A stretch of 64,000 nt of DNA from Heyndrickxia oleronia. GTDB taxonomy: Bacteria; Bacillota; Bacilli; Bacillales; Bacillaceae_C. The position numbers and the translations under genes are program-made. The stretch is taken from positions 2,016,001-2,080,000 of the forward strand of contig NZ_CP065424.1 in NCBI RefSeq assembly GCF_017809215.1. The letters are read 5' to 3'. Under the pieces are notes generated by a model, which did not search any database, was not told the DNA's origin, and was given only the letters and a program-made list of their open reading frames with translations. Below, piece after piece: positions 18,301-26,601 of the stretch. The stretch's first letter is position 1, and every line of letters starts with the position of its first letter.

Positions 18301-19017
18301 ATGGATTTTGAAGCAAGAATTTTAGTCGTAGATGATGAAGATAGAATTCGTAGATTATTGAGAATGTATCTTGAGAGAGAAAACTATTATATCGAAGAAG
18401 CAGGAGATGGTGAGTCAGCATTAGAAATGGCTTTAACTAATGATTATGATTGTATTCTGCTAGATTTGATGATGCCAGGTAAAAATGGGATAGATGTTTG
18501 TAAAGAACTACGTGAAAAAAAAGCTACTCCTGTCATAATGCTTACAGCAAAAGGGGAAGAAGCAAACCGTGTAGAAGGATTTGAAGTTGGTACAGATGAT
18601 TATATTGTAAAACCATTCAGTCCTAGAGAAGTGGTTTTACGTGTAAAAGCTTTACTAAGAAGATCATCTTCTACAAGCTTTTTAAATACAGATACAAAAA
18701 CGAAGGATATGATCGTTTTTCCTCATCTTACTATTGATAATGATGCACACCGAGTTAGTGCCGATGGTAAAGAAGTAAACTTAACTCCAAAGGAATATGA
18801 ATTATTATATTTCCTCGCTAAATCACCAGATAAGGTATTTGATCGAGAGCACTTATTAAAAGAAGTTTGGCATTATGAATTTTTCGGTGATCTACGTACA
18901 GTCGATACACATGTAAAAAGACTTCGTGAAAAACTAAATCGTGTGTCAGAACAAGCGGCTAAGATGATTGTCACGGTTTGGGGTGTCGGATATAAATTTG
19001 AGGTTACCACGGAATGA
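18301..19017 (+). CDS. resD: Response regulator ResD
   Basis: OmpR/PhoB-type response regulator for aerobic/anaerobic respiration genes, activated by ResE. Receiver domain at 1-120 with the acidic pair Asp11-Asp12, phospho-acceptor Asp55 (CILLDLMMPG) and Lys104 region (IVKPFSP); winged-helix DNA-binding domain at ~138-238. The ATG at 18301 is chosen (AGGGGG 8 nt upstream) over the ATG at 18283. 238 residues. It overlaps resE by 4 bp (ATGA). In B. subtilis ResD controls resA, ctaA, cytochrome and nitrite genes. Confidence 0.97.
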   Translation: MDFEARILVVDDEDRIRRLLRMYLERENYYIEEAGDGESALEMALTNDYDCILLDLMMPGKNGIDVCKELREKKATPVIMLTAKGEEANRVEGFEVGTDDYIVKPFSPREVVLRVKALLRRSSSTSFLNTDTKTKDMIVFPHLTIDNDAHRVSADGKEVNLTPKEYELLYFLAKSPDKVFDREHLLKEVWHYEFFGDLRTVDTHVKRLREKLNRVSEQAAKMIVTVWGVGYKFEVTTE

Positions 19018-20774
19018 GATTATGGCGAAGTGTTGTCGGAAAACTCTGGCTAACGATTTTATTTTTAGTATGTTTCGTTCTTTTTATATTAACGATTCTA
19101 TTGCTTGAGTTTTTCGAGAACTACCATGTAGGGCAGATTGAAAAAGATTTATCTAATACAGCTCATAAAGTAGCTAATATTGTGGAGACACATTCTGGTG
19201 ATGATCTTGGAAAAGAGTTGGCTCTGGAATTCGTCGATCGATCAATGAAAGTAATGATTGCATACAGCAAGGATAATGTTTATTATTCTCCAAATATTCA
19301 TGCGAAGGATAAAATACCTCCGAGTACAATTTTAAACGATCCGGAATTTTCAGCAGTATTTAATAATGGGAAGAGTAAAAGAAAAGAATTTGCTGCCCCG
19401 AGTAACAACACGAATAATAGATATGAAAATGTGATCGTTGCTGCTGTTCCATTACATGTAACTGACAATAGCAATGGGGCTATTTTTATTTATCGGTCGT
19501 TAGATATTTTGCAAGAAACGACAAAACAAACAACAAGGCTCATATTATTAGCAGCTGGAATTGCTATTATATTAACTACTGGTTTTGCGTTCTTTTTATC
19601 AACTAGAATAGCAGCTCCATTAAGAAAAATGCGTGAAGCAGTTTTTGAAATTACTAAAGGTAAATTTGATAAAAAGGTGCCGATATTAACCCATGATGAA
19701 ATTGGGGAGTTAGCTACTGCTTTCAATCAAATGGGAAAACAACTAAAGTTTAATATAAATGCTTTAAATCAAGAAAAGGAACAGCTTAGAAGTATTTTAA
19801 GTAGTATGGCAGATGGAGTCTTAACATTGAATCGTGATGGAACGATATTAATAACAAATCCACCTGCTGAAAAATTTCTTCAACAATGGTTTTATGAACA
19901 AGGTGAAGATGAAACATTTTTAGCTCCAGAGGAATTGCTATTACAAAAGGTTCTTGAAACTGAAATGGAGCAAACAGGTGAAATTACGATTCAAGGTAGG
20001 ACCTATGTTATCATAGTTAGCCCCCTCTATAATCAAGAGAGTGTAAGAGGGGCAGTAGTAGTCATTCGTGATATGACAGAAGAAAGGCGATTAGATAAGC
20101 TTCGAGACGATTTTATAGCCAATGTATCACATGAGTTAAGAACGCCTGTAGCAATGCTGCAAGGATATAGTGAGGCGATCATTGACGATATCGCTGCATC
20201 TGATGAAGAGAAAAAGGAATTTGCAAAAATTATTTACGATGAAACATTAAGAATAGGTAGACTTGTTAATGAACTATTAGATTTAGCTAGAATGGAAGCA
20301 GGTCATATTTCCTTAGTAAAAGATGACATACCGATTCACACATTTATTGAAAGAGTAACGAATAAATTTAATGGTTTAGCAAAGGAAAACCATGTCCATT
20401 TAAGCTGTGAAATACAATCTACTAGAGAAACGTTTTTCATTGATTCAGACCGCATTGAACAAGTTTTAACAAATTTAATCGATAATGCAATCAGACATAC
20501 ACCAGAGAATGGGAATGTCAAAGTAAAGTTTGAGGAAACCAATAAAGGGTTCCAGATTAATGTCGAAGATAATGGTTCTGGGATACCTGAAGAAGATATT
20601 CCATTTGTTTTTGAACGATTCTATAAGGCGGATAAGGCGAGAACACGTGGTAAATCTGGTACAGGGTTAGGATTAGCAATTGCTAAAAATATTGTAGAAG
20701 CCCATGATGGAAATATAACTGTTAAAAGCAAGGTTGGACAAGGGACGACATTTTCCTTCTTTTTACCTAAGTAA
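19014..20774 (+). CDS. resE: Sensor histidine kinase ResE
   Basis: Membrane sensor kinase that partners ResD in sensing oxygen limitation and the redox state. Membrane segments at residues ~11-32 and ~174-195 flank an external domain; HAMP at ~196-250; PAS domain at ~252-355; dimerisation and phosphorylation helix with His373 (NVSHELRTP); ATPase domain with N box (DNAIRHTPE), DNGSGIP and GTGLGLAIAKNIV. 586 residues against 589 in B. subtilis. Last gene of resDE; a hairpin at 20808-20827 and a strong terminator follow. Confidence 0.97.
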   Translation: MRLWRSVVGKLWLTILFLVCFVLFILTILLLEFFENYHVGQIEKDLSNTAHKVANIVETHSGDDLGKELALEFVDRSMKVMIAYSKDNVYYSPNIHAKDKIPPSTILNDPEFSAVFNNGKSKRKEFAAPSNNTNNRYENVIVAAVPLHVTDNSNGAIFIYRSLDILQETTKQTTRLILLAAGIAIILTTGFAFFLSTRIAAPLRKMREAVFEITKGKFDKKVPILTHDEIGELATAFNQMGKQLKFNINALNQEKEQLRSILSSMADGVLTLNRDGTILITNPPAEKFLQQWFYEQGEDETFLAPEELLLQKVLETEMEQTGEITIQGRTYVIIVSPLYNQESVRGAVVVIRDMTEERRLDKLRDDFIANVSHELRTPVAMLQGYSEAIIDDIAASDEEKKEFAKIIYDETLRIGRLVNELLDLARMEAGHISLVKDDIPIHTFIERVTNKFNGLAKENHVHLSCEIQSTRETFFIDSDRIEQVLTNLIDNAIRHTPENGNVKVKFEETNKGFQINVEDNGSGIPEEDIPFVFERFYKADKARTRGKSGTGLGLAIAKNIVEAHDGNITVKSKVGQGTTFSFFLPK

Positions 20775-20807
20775 ATGAATAATGATTGATGAATGCTGCC
20801 GAGAAAT

Positions 20808-20827
20808 CTTGTTTCATGAGAAACAAG
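20808..20827. repeat. Short inverted repeat after resE
   Basis: CTTGTTTC and GAAACAAG pair around a four-base loop (ATGA). No T-run follows at once; the real terminator lies at 20861. It may be an operator or an extra 3' stem. Confidence 0.4.
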
Positions 20828-20860
20828 CACTGAAAATATCATAATAAAAATATTATGACA

Positions 20861-20893
20861 AAAAAGCGCTATAAAATGTAGCGCTTTTTTTTT
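20861..20893 (+). terminator. Terminator after resDE
   Basis: AAAAAGCGCTA (20861-20871) pairs with TAGCGCTTTTT, followed by more T. Confidence 0.9.
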
Positions 20894-20942
20894 CGGATTT
20901 TGGTAGTATAAACTCATAAAGGGAATAGTTTTCGAAATTAAT

Positions 20943-20968
20943 TGAAACTTATCCTTATTGATAGCGAC
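20943..20968 (+). promoter_or_regulatory. ECF-type promoter of sigX
   Basis: TGAAAC at 20943-20948 and CGAC at 20965-20968 are 16 nt apart. This is the ECF promoter pattern; a CGAC -10 box is typical of sigma-X (sigma-W prefers CGTA). It lies 28 bp upstream of sigX, so sigX most likely drives its own gene. Confidence 0.7.
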
Positions 20969-20995
20969 TAAATATATAACGGAGGAGGGAGATGA

Positions 20996-21532
20996 ATGGA
21001 CTCCGTTTTCAATGATTTACATCAAAGATATCATCGCGATCTTTTTCAATTCTTATTTTATATGGTAAAAAGTCGTGAACTAGCTGAGGACTTAGTTCAA
21101 GAGGTATATATTAGAGTATTAAAAGCTTATCAAAATTTTGAAGGAAAAAGCTCAGAAAAAACGTGGTTATTTTCCATTGCTCGAAATGTAGCAATTGATT
21201 ATTTTCGTAAGCAAAAAAGTTGGAAAAAAAAATTATTAGATACGTTTGACTGGAATCGCAGCCAATTAAAAGATTCGTCTGCCTTACCTGAAGAAATAAT
21301 TATTCAAAGTGATGATATGAGAAAATTATATGAGTGTTTGGATCATTGTACTCAAGATCAAAAAATGGTGATTATTATGCGCTATTTTAATGAGTTAACG
21401 ATTGCAGAAACGGCAGAAATACTTGGATGGTCAGAAAGTAAAGTGAAAATTACACAACATCGTACACTGAAAATCTTGCGAGAAATGATGGTAGAAAAGG
21501 GTCAGGAAGGGGGAGTACAACGGTATGGCTGA
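20996..21532 (+). CDS. sigX: ECF RNA polymerase sigma factor SigX
   Basis: Extracytoplasmic-function sigma factor with region 2 (residues ~8-75, including LAEDLVQEVYIRV and TWLFSIARNVAIDYFR) and region 4 (~110-170, with the helix TIAETAEILGWSESKVKITQHRTLK). 178 residues, somewhat shorter than the 194 of B. subtilis. ATG at 20996 behind GGAGGAGGGA; an ATG at 20992 is out of frame and stops early. It overlaps rsiX by 8 bp. Placement after resDE matches B. subtilis, where sigma-X alters envelope charge and resistance to cationic antimicrobial peptides. Confidence 0.93.
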   Translation: MDSVFNDLHQRYHRDLFQFLFYMVKSRELAEDLVQEVYIRVLKAYQNFEGKSSEKTWLFSIARNVAIDYFRKQKSWKKKLLDTFDWNRSQLKDSSALPEEIIIQSDDMRKLYECLDHCTQDQKMVIIMRYFNELTIAETAEILGWSESKVKITQHRTLKILREMMVEKGQEGGVQRYG

Positions 21533-22739
21533 GTATGAAAATGAAGAAGAATATATAAAAAATCTTTTGATGAATATGCCAAAAATGAGTGATCAACGGA
21601 GTCCTGAGGAAATTTACAGAAATATAAAATATAAAGTAGAAAAAAAACAAAGTAAAAAGAAAATGCTAATGATTCCGTCCGTCATCATTGCCACTTTTGC
21701 TATCATTGTTGTGTTAATATCATCTTCCTTCAAGCAATCTAATCCTAATGAAATAGCGAAATCTACAATCGATACTAAAAAAGAATCAATAGAAAATAAA
21801 GTAATCATAGACCAAGATCAGCAAAATATTGAACATAATTCGCAGTTTTCTTACTCAGAGAAAAGAGATGCCAGTCCAGATGAAGGAATAGTTAGTGAGT
21901 TTTCTACACGTACGATTAATGAGAAAAGCACGCTAGCGATATATGAACAAGATTTGCAACAAAATGATATGTTTACCTATGGAGTTTTTACGAAAGACGC
22001 TATCCTAGTACCAATAAGTGTGGAGGTTTCCAAATCGGATATTGATTGGTTTACTAATTATTTGCAAACTGCTGAAGCGTTACCACTAGAACAATGGGGG
22101 TTTGCTAGTTTACCCAATATTCCTGGGAAAGTACAATATATTCAAAATGAGAAGAAACTCCACATTACCGTTCCTAAGGAACAGGTGAAGAAAGTTCCAG
22201 AATATGTAGAACAAAATTTAACTCGTATTTTACAATACAGTTTTTCGTTTCTAAATCATATTAAAGAAGTTGATTATTCTGATGAAAATGGGGATCCAAT
22301 CCAATTAAATAATATCGGATTATTAAAACCTTATAAGGTATCGCCGTTAGTGAATGTTGGGTATTTCTCCTATCAAACAAATGGTATGAAACTTTTAGTA
22401 CCTTCAGATTTGGAATACAATTCTTTTAATTCCGCTATAGAAAATATGAAAAAAGCACCAAATGATTTTTACCAACCAATCATTCCAAATCAGATTTATC
22501 TGAAAGCGACAGAAAATCATGATAAAAGTCTTAATATCGAATTCAATAAGTTACTTGATTTTTCACAAGGTAATGAGGATTACCAATTAATGCTAGATGG
22601 GATTTTGTTAACAGCGAAAAGCTTTGGATATAAAGAGGTATTCTTTAAAAATGTTTCCCCAATGAAATGGGAGAAATTCGATTTTTCTAAACCAATTAAG
22701 GTACCAATTTCCCCCAATAAATATACTATAAAAAGATAA
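21525..22739 (+). CDS. rsiX: Anti-sigma-X factor RsiX
   Basis: Membrane-bound inhibitor of SigX. Residues 1-45 form a charged cytoplasmic part, one membrane segment lies near residues 45-65 (MLMIPSVIIATFAIIVVLIS), and the rest (~340 residues) is external. 404 residues, longer than the ~368 of B. subtilis RsiX. The external part is poorly conserved and no catalytic motif is visible. Overlap with sigX ensures coupled translation. Identified by context and topology plus weak resemblance in the external domain. Confidence 0.85.
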   Translation: MAEYENEEEYIKNLLMNMPKMSDQRSPEEIYRNIKYKVEKKQSKKKMLMIPSVIIATFAIIVVLISSSFKQSNPNEIAKSTIDTKKESIENKVIIDQDQQNIEHNSQFSYSEKRDASPDEGIVSEFSTRTINEKSTLAIYEQDLQQNDMFTYGVFTKDAILVPISVEVSKSDIDWFTNYLQTAEALPLEQWGFASLPNIPGKVQYIQNEKKLHITVPKEQVKKVPEYVEQNLTRILQYSFSFLNHIKEVDYSDENGDPIQLNNIGLLKPYKVSPLVNVGYFSYQTNGMKLLVPSDLEYNSFNSAIENMKKAPNDFYQPIIPNQIYLKATENHDKSLNIEFNKLLDFSQGNEDYQLMLDGILLTAKSFGYKEVFFKNVSPMKWEKFDFSKPIKVPISPNKYTIKR

Positions 22740-22744
22740 TAATT

Positions 22745-22779
22745 AAGAGGCATTCTCAAATATAGAATGCCTCTTTTTT
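22745..22779 (+). terminator. Terminator after sigX-rsiX
   Basis: AAGAGGCATTCT (22745-22756) pairs with AGAATGCCTCTT (22764-22775), followed by T-run. Confidence 0.9.
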
Positions 22780-22952
22780 GTGCGTAACAATAGTTTTTTT
22801 TAAAAGTATCAGTTTTTTGTTTTGAATAAAAGCTTTGATTTAGCATAAAATAAGATTCGCTCTAGCAAACTTGATTTTGACAATATGTTCTAAAAATATA
22901 CAAGCAGTCATATAAGTTTAAGCAAGAGTTTGTTTATCCGAGGAGGAAAATT

Positions 22953-23849
22953 ATGCTTGATTATTTAAAAAGAATGTTAATTGTAGCGATCATGGCTTTA
23001 TGTGTAAGCATGCTTATTTTAGGCGGAAGAGTGCAAGCTGCCGAAATAAATATATATGAAAATACGGACGATTGGTACTTTCCTGCAGAAGGGGAAATTT
23101 CGGATGTATTTGATTCTAGAAGTGGCATCCATAAAGGTTTGGATATTGCTGGGGAATATCAATCAGCTGTTTATGCTGTAGAAGGAGGAAAAGTCATTCG
23201 GTCATACTATTCTCCATCATATGGGAATGTTATTTTTATCCATCATGACAATGGTTTTGAGACCGTTTATGCTCATTTGCAAAATCGGATGGTAGCTGAA
23301 GGACAAATTGTTGGAAAAGGTGATGAAATCGGAAAAATGGGTAATACAGGTAATTCCACTGGAGTTCACCTTCATTTTGAAATTCATAAAGGCGAATGGA
23401 CCATTGACAAAGTAAATGCAATCGATCCATTTACTGTATTTGGTGAAGGAGAGATAGGACAATTTGTATTTGCGCTGAATCATGATCCTTACCGTGTCAT
23501 TGATGTGGCAGGTAATTTACAGGAAGTACAAAAAGAAAAACAAAAGGAAGAACAATTAACACTAAATCTGACTGCAAAACCGATCGCTGATCGAAAGGTC
23601 ATTATTACACATTTTTTAGCTGAAATTATTGGTAATCAATCGATAGAAAAAGGTCAACCAATTTATGTAGATAACTTCTTATCATCTAACAATGATAAAG
23701 AGGAAATGTATATCGTTCAATCAGGGGATACATTAAGTAAAATATCTAGGAAATTTGATGTAACAATTGATCAATTACTGTCATGGAATAATATTTCTAA
23801 CAAGGATTTAATTCATACTAAGCAAAAAATCGTCATTAAGCATACATAA
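22953..23849 (+). CDS. Secreted M23 metallopeptidase with C-terminal LysM domain
   Basis: Probable peptidoglycan endopeptidase (LytM/gamma-lytic family). Signal peptide at residues 1-30, cut near VQAA. The zinc ligands of M23 are visible: His60 and Asp64 in HKGLDIA, and HLH at 139-141; His108 (AHLQ) is the catalytic-site histidine. A LysM peptidoglycan-binding module lies at ~252-297 (YIVQSGDTLSKIS). 298 residues. Single-gene unit with AGGAGG before the ATG. It resembles sporulation or cell-wall M23 proteins such as LytH, but the LysM order differs, so I give no symbol. Downstream lies a palindromic repeat and the FMN riboswitch. Confidence 0.85.
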   Translation: MLDYLKRMLIVAIMALCVSMLILGGRVQAAEINIYENTDDWYFPAEGEISDVFDSRSGIHKGLDIAGEYQSAVYAVEGGKVIRSYYSPSYGNVIFIHHDNGFETVYAHLQNRMVAEGQIVGKGDEIGKMGNTGNSTGVHLHFEIHKGEWTIDKVNAIDPFTVFGEGEIGQFVFALNHDPYRVIDVAGNLQEVQKEKQKEEQLTLNLTAKPIADRKVIITHFLAEIIGNQSIEKGQPIYVDNFLSSNNDKEEMYIVQSGDTLSKISRKFDVTIDQLLSWNNISNKDLIHTKQKIVIKHT

Positions 23850-23881
23850 TAATCGAAAAGCAATCCATCTTAATGATAAAA

Positions 23882-24057
23882 AGGCTGTTTTCGTATAGTT
23901 TATTGCTTTTGTAAAGGCACATTTATCGGATTTTACTCGCAATAAAGAATTCTAGAGTTTCCTATAGTGATGCTGATTTTTCAACGTTAGCGATCATCAG
24001 TTGATATTTTCTTGTTATAACTTTACTTAAATAGCAACGATGTTTAAGAAATGGATC
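23882..24057. repeat. MITE-like palindromic repeat, copy 2
   Basis: The left end GGCTGTTTTCGTATAGTTTA (23883 on) and right end ATAGCAACGATGTTTAAGAA (24031-24050) are imperfect inverted repeats; both ends match the copy at 17981-18165. About 176 bp, no reading frame. It lies between the M23 peptidase gene and the FMN riboswitch. An internal hairpin GCTGATTTTT...GATCATCAGT-like stem (near 23969-24002) is also visible. Confidence 0.6.
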
Positions 24058-24140
24058 CTTTAAAAAAACTTTTTAGAATCATTTTACTTCCCTATTGTAT
24101 CGTGATGGGATATAATTTAAAATGTAAAAAAAATACGATT

Positions 24141-24280
24141 CATCTTCGGGGCAGGGTGAAAATCCCGACCGGCGGTAATAAAGCTCATACATGCTTTTAG
24201 CCCGCGAGCCTTAGAATAATAAGGCAGGATTTGGTGTGATTCCAAAGCCGACAGTACAGTCTGGATGGGAGAAGATGGAG
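24141..24280 (+). ncRNA. FMN riboswitch (RFN element)
   Basis: The conserved RFN parts are present in order: ATCTTCGGGGCAGGGTGAAA, CCCGACCGGCGGTAAT, a variable stem, AGCCCGCGAGC, GGTGTGATTCCAAAGCCGAC, AGTACAGTCTGGATGGGAGA and AGATGGA. It lies in the leader of ribU. In Firmicutes, FMN binding stops expression of the downstream riboflavin gene, here most likely through the hairpins at 24330-24417. Confidence 0.95.
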
Positions 24281-24360
24281 GTGCCTAGAGCAGTCTATAA
24301 AGGGTAACCCTTCGATAGACAGTCTCTTAGCGTTCAAAAAATGCAGGTTTTGAACGCTTA

Positions 24361-24417
24361 TTGAGCATGCCTTTTTCTCCCTCAAGGTTCTTTCCTTGAG
24401 GGTTTATTTATGCTCAA
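24361..24417 (+). terminator. Expression platform hairpin of the ribU riboswitch
   Basis: CCCTCAAGG (24379-24387) pairs with CCTTGAGGG (24394-24402), followed by TTTATTTA, which looks like an attenuator. An outer stem TTGAGCAT (24361-24368) with ATGCTCAA (24410-24417) encloses it. Upstream lie two further hairpins (GTCTAT/ATAGAC around an AAGGGT/ACCCTT core near 24294-24322, and AGCGTTCAAAA/TTTTGAACGCT near 24330-24360). Confidence 0.7.
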
Positions 24418-24470
24418 AAATAGGCAACTTTCTTCTGACAAGAGATGGATCTCATAAGGAGAGAGAAAGT

Positions 24471-25043
24471 ATGAAAAAATTAGGTTTAAAATCATTTGTA
24501 AGTATTGCGGTATTAAGTAGTTTAGCGTATGTCATCATGTTGATAAAAATTCCAATTCCGCCATTTCCGAATTATTTAACCGTAGATTTTAGCGATATAC
24601 CTGCATTGATCGCCGCACTAATCTTCGGACCTATCGGAGCCTTATTAGTGGAACTTATAAAAAATTTATTGGATTTCCTTACGACAGGTAGTGAAACAGG
24701 GATTCCAATTGGTCATATTGCTAATCTTTTTGCAGGTCTTTTATTTGTACTTCCAACTTATTATATATACCAACGAATGAAAACGAAAAAAGGAATGACT
24801 TTAGCTTTGTTTGTCGGTACGATTTCTATGGCAGTAATGATGAGTATATTAAATTATTTTGTCATACTACCTGCATATCTAGCTTTAATGAATTTCCAAG
24901 TACCTAATGTAAAAGAATACATTCTTGCTGGAATTCTTCCGTTTAATTTCGTAAAAGGTATTTTAGTAGCTATTATATTTATGCTATTGTTTTCAAAAAT
25001 GCAAAATTGGATTAATAAACAAACTATCCTTAAAAATACGTAA
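24471..25043 (+). CDS. ribU: Riboflavin ECF-transporter substrate-binding subunit RibU
   Basis: Six-helix integral membrane S-component that binds riboflavin and works with the shared EcfAA'T module (not encoded here). 190 residues, the same as B. subtilis RibU (YpaA). Typical features: an N-terminal SFVSIAVLSSLAYVIML helix and the loop PFPNYLTVDFSDIPALIAAL near residues 29-48. The ATG at 24471 has GGAGAGAG upstream; a frame open from 24396 starts inside the attenuator and is not used. Control by the FMN riboswitch is direct. A bidirectional terminator separates it from the convergent ferredoxin gene. Confidence 0.95.
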   Translation: MKKLGLKSFVSIAVLSSLAYVIMLIKIPIPPFPNYLTVDFSDIPALIAALIFGPIGALLVELIKNLLDFLTTGSETGIPIGHIANLFAGLLFVLPTYYIYQRMKTKKGMTLALFVGTISMAVMMSILNYFVILPAYLALMNFQVPNVKEYILAGILPFNFVKGILVAIIFMLLFSKMQNWINKQTILKNT

Positions 25044-25070
25044 AGCAAGTGCTTTAGCACTTGCTTTTTT
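25042..25070. terminator. Bidirectional terminator between ribU and fer
   Basis: AAAGCAAGTGCT pairs with AGCACTTGCTTT around a two-base centre, with T-run to the right and A-rich sequence to the left. Confidence 0.85.
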
Positions 25071-25074
25071 ATTA

Positions 25075-25347
<273 letters not shown>

Positions 25348-25536
25348 CTATACCCATTGATCTGGGAGCTATATAAATGTGAAACATTATTATTCATACA
25401 ATCCTAATAATAAAACTCATCTAGCAACTTTTCAATAGATAGTTTCTGTTTCTTAATTTGTTCATAAAAATAATCAACAATAGCTTTATCATTCATGATA
25501 AAATTAGACATAAAAAGACAAAGAGGTAAAAACATA

Positions 25537-26601
25537 ATGACGTTTTTACATGCTATCGTATTAGTTCAATTACAAAGAATAGAAGGAGCACGTACAGTTT
25601 ATTCCATTTACCATTTACTTAAAGGTAAGAAGTCATCTCAGACGATTCAGGATGCTCACTTATTTAATTTAGGTGTTTTTTTTCAAACCTTTCCCAATCT
25701 ACAACGGAATGTATTTGATGAGATCATCCATGATCTTTATCAAAATGGATTCATTACTCAACAAGATGAACTAAAGTTCGTCCTTTCTGAAAAAGGATGT
25801 CAGGAATTAGCTGTTTTTTTTGAAAAAGATACATTTCCTTCATACTTAAACGGATTGAAATACCAAGATGTAGGAATCATTTTCTGGAGACGGCTGACAT
25901 TATTTGTTCAGGTTCTTTCAAATTCAATTCATGATATACAAAAATACTATCCAATTGTCAGGGATCCAGATACACAAATTTGGATTAAATCCTTTTTGAA
26001 GCAATCACAATTTTCAAAACAAGAGATAAGTATAAAATTATTTCATGAGTTATCTTCCATTTTTAAACAGGAACCTCCGGAAAAACCGGAATTATTCCTC
26101 ATTCGTTTGACAGGGAATCAACAGGTCGGCTTAACGATAGAGCAATCCGCTGAATATTTCGGAATGGAGTATACGGAATATTGGTATCGTTTTATCCATT
26201 TACTGCATTTTATGCTCGGTACAATTTTGCAGAATAATTCGGAATATCCGCTATTATTTTCGCTTATAAAAGACAGCCATCAATCCGTTCCTCTAACAAA
26301 TTCTACGAAAGAAACCTATTTATTATTAAAAAACGGGCATTCGATTCAAGAAGTAGCGATATTACGTAAACTTAAAACGAATACAATTGAAGACCATGTA
26401 ATTGAAATTTTGCTAAATCAAGTAGATTTGGATGTTTCACCATATTTATCAAAGGAATTAGAAACTGAAATTATTCAAACAGCGGCAATCGTAGGGAAAA
26501 AAAAGCTAAAGCCAATTAAAGAAGTAATACAAGAGGTATCATATTTTCAAATTCGATTAGCATTAGCAAAAAACAAGGGGAATGGCAATGAACTTAACTG
26601 A
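25537..26601 (+). CDS. ypbB: YpbB, helix-turn-helix protein paired with RecS
   Basis: A 354-residue soluble protein with a C-terminal helix-turn-helix-like region (residues ~260-310: TYLLLKNGHSIQEVAILRKL). It matches YpbB, which is encoded just upstream of the RecQ-family helicase recS in Bacillus. The ATG at 25537 follows AAGAGGT; the frame from 25495 has no good site. It overlaps recS by 14 bp, so the products may act together in DNA repair, but that is inference from context only. No catalytic motif is seen. Confidence 0.85.
   Translation: MTFLHAIVLVQLQRIEGARTVYSIYHLLKGKKSSQTIQDAHLFNLGVFFQTFPNLQRNVFDEIIHDLYQNGFITQQDELKFVLSEKGCQELAVFFEKDTFPSYLNGLKYQDVGIIFWRRLTLFVQVLSNSIHDIQKYYPIVRDPDTQIWIKSFLKQSQFSKQEISIKLFHELSSIFKQEPPEKPELFLIRLTGNQQVGLTIEQSAEYFGMEYTEYWYRFIHLLHFMLGTILQNNSEYPLLFSLIKDSHQSVPLTNSTKETYLLLKNGHSIQEVAILRKLKTNTIEDHVIEILLNQVDLDVSPYLSKELETEIIQTAAIVGKKKLKPIKEVIQEVSYFQIRLALAKNKGNGNELN

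Noticed and set aside
24396..24470. Upstream extension of ribU
   Set aside because: This in-frame part starts inside the riboswitch terminator and has no ribosome-binding site; GGAGAGAG before 24471 marks the true start.
25404..25496. 30-codon minus-strand frame between fer and ypbB
   Set aside because: It encodes a charged helical peptide (MNDKAIVDYFYEQIKKQ...) that looks faintly Spo0E-like, but there is no Shine-Dalgarno before its ATG and no SxxxD motif, so chance is more likely.
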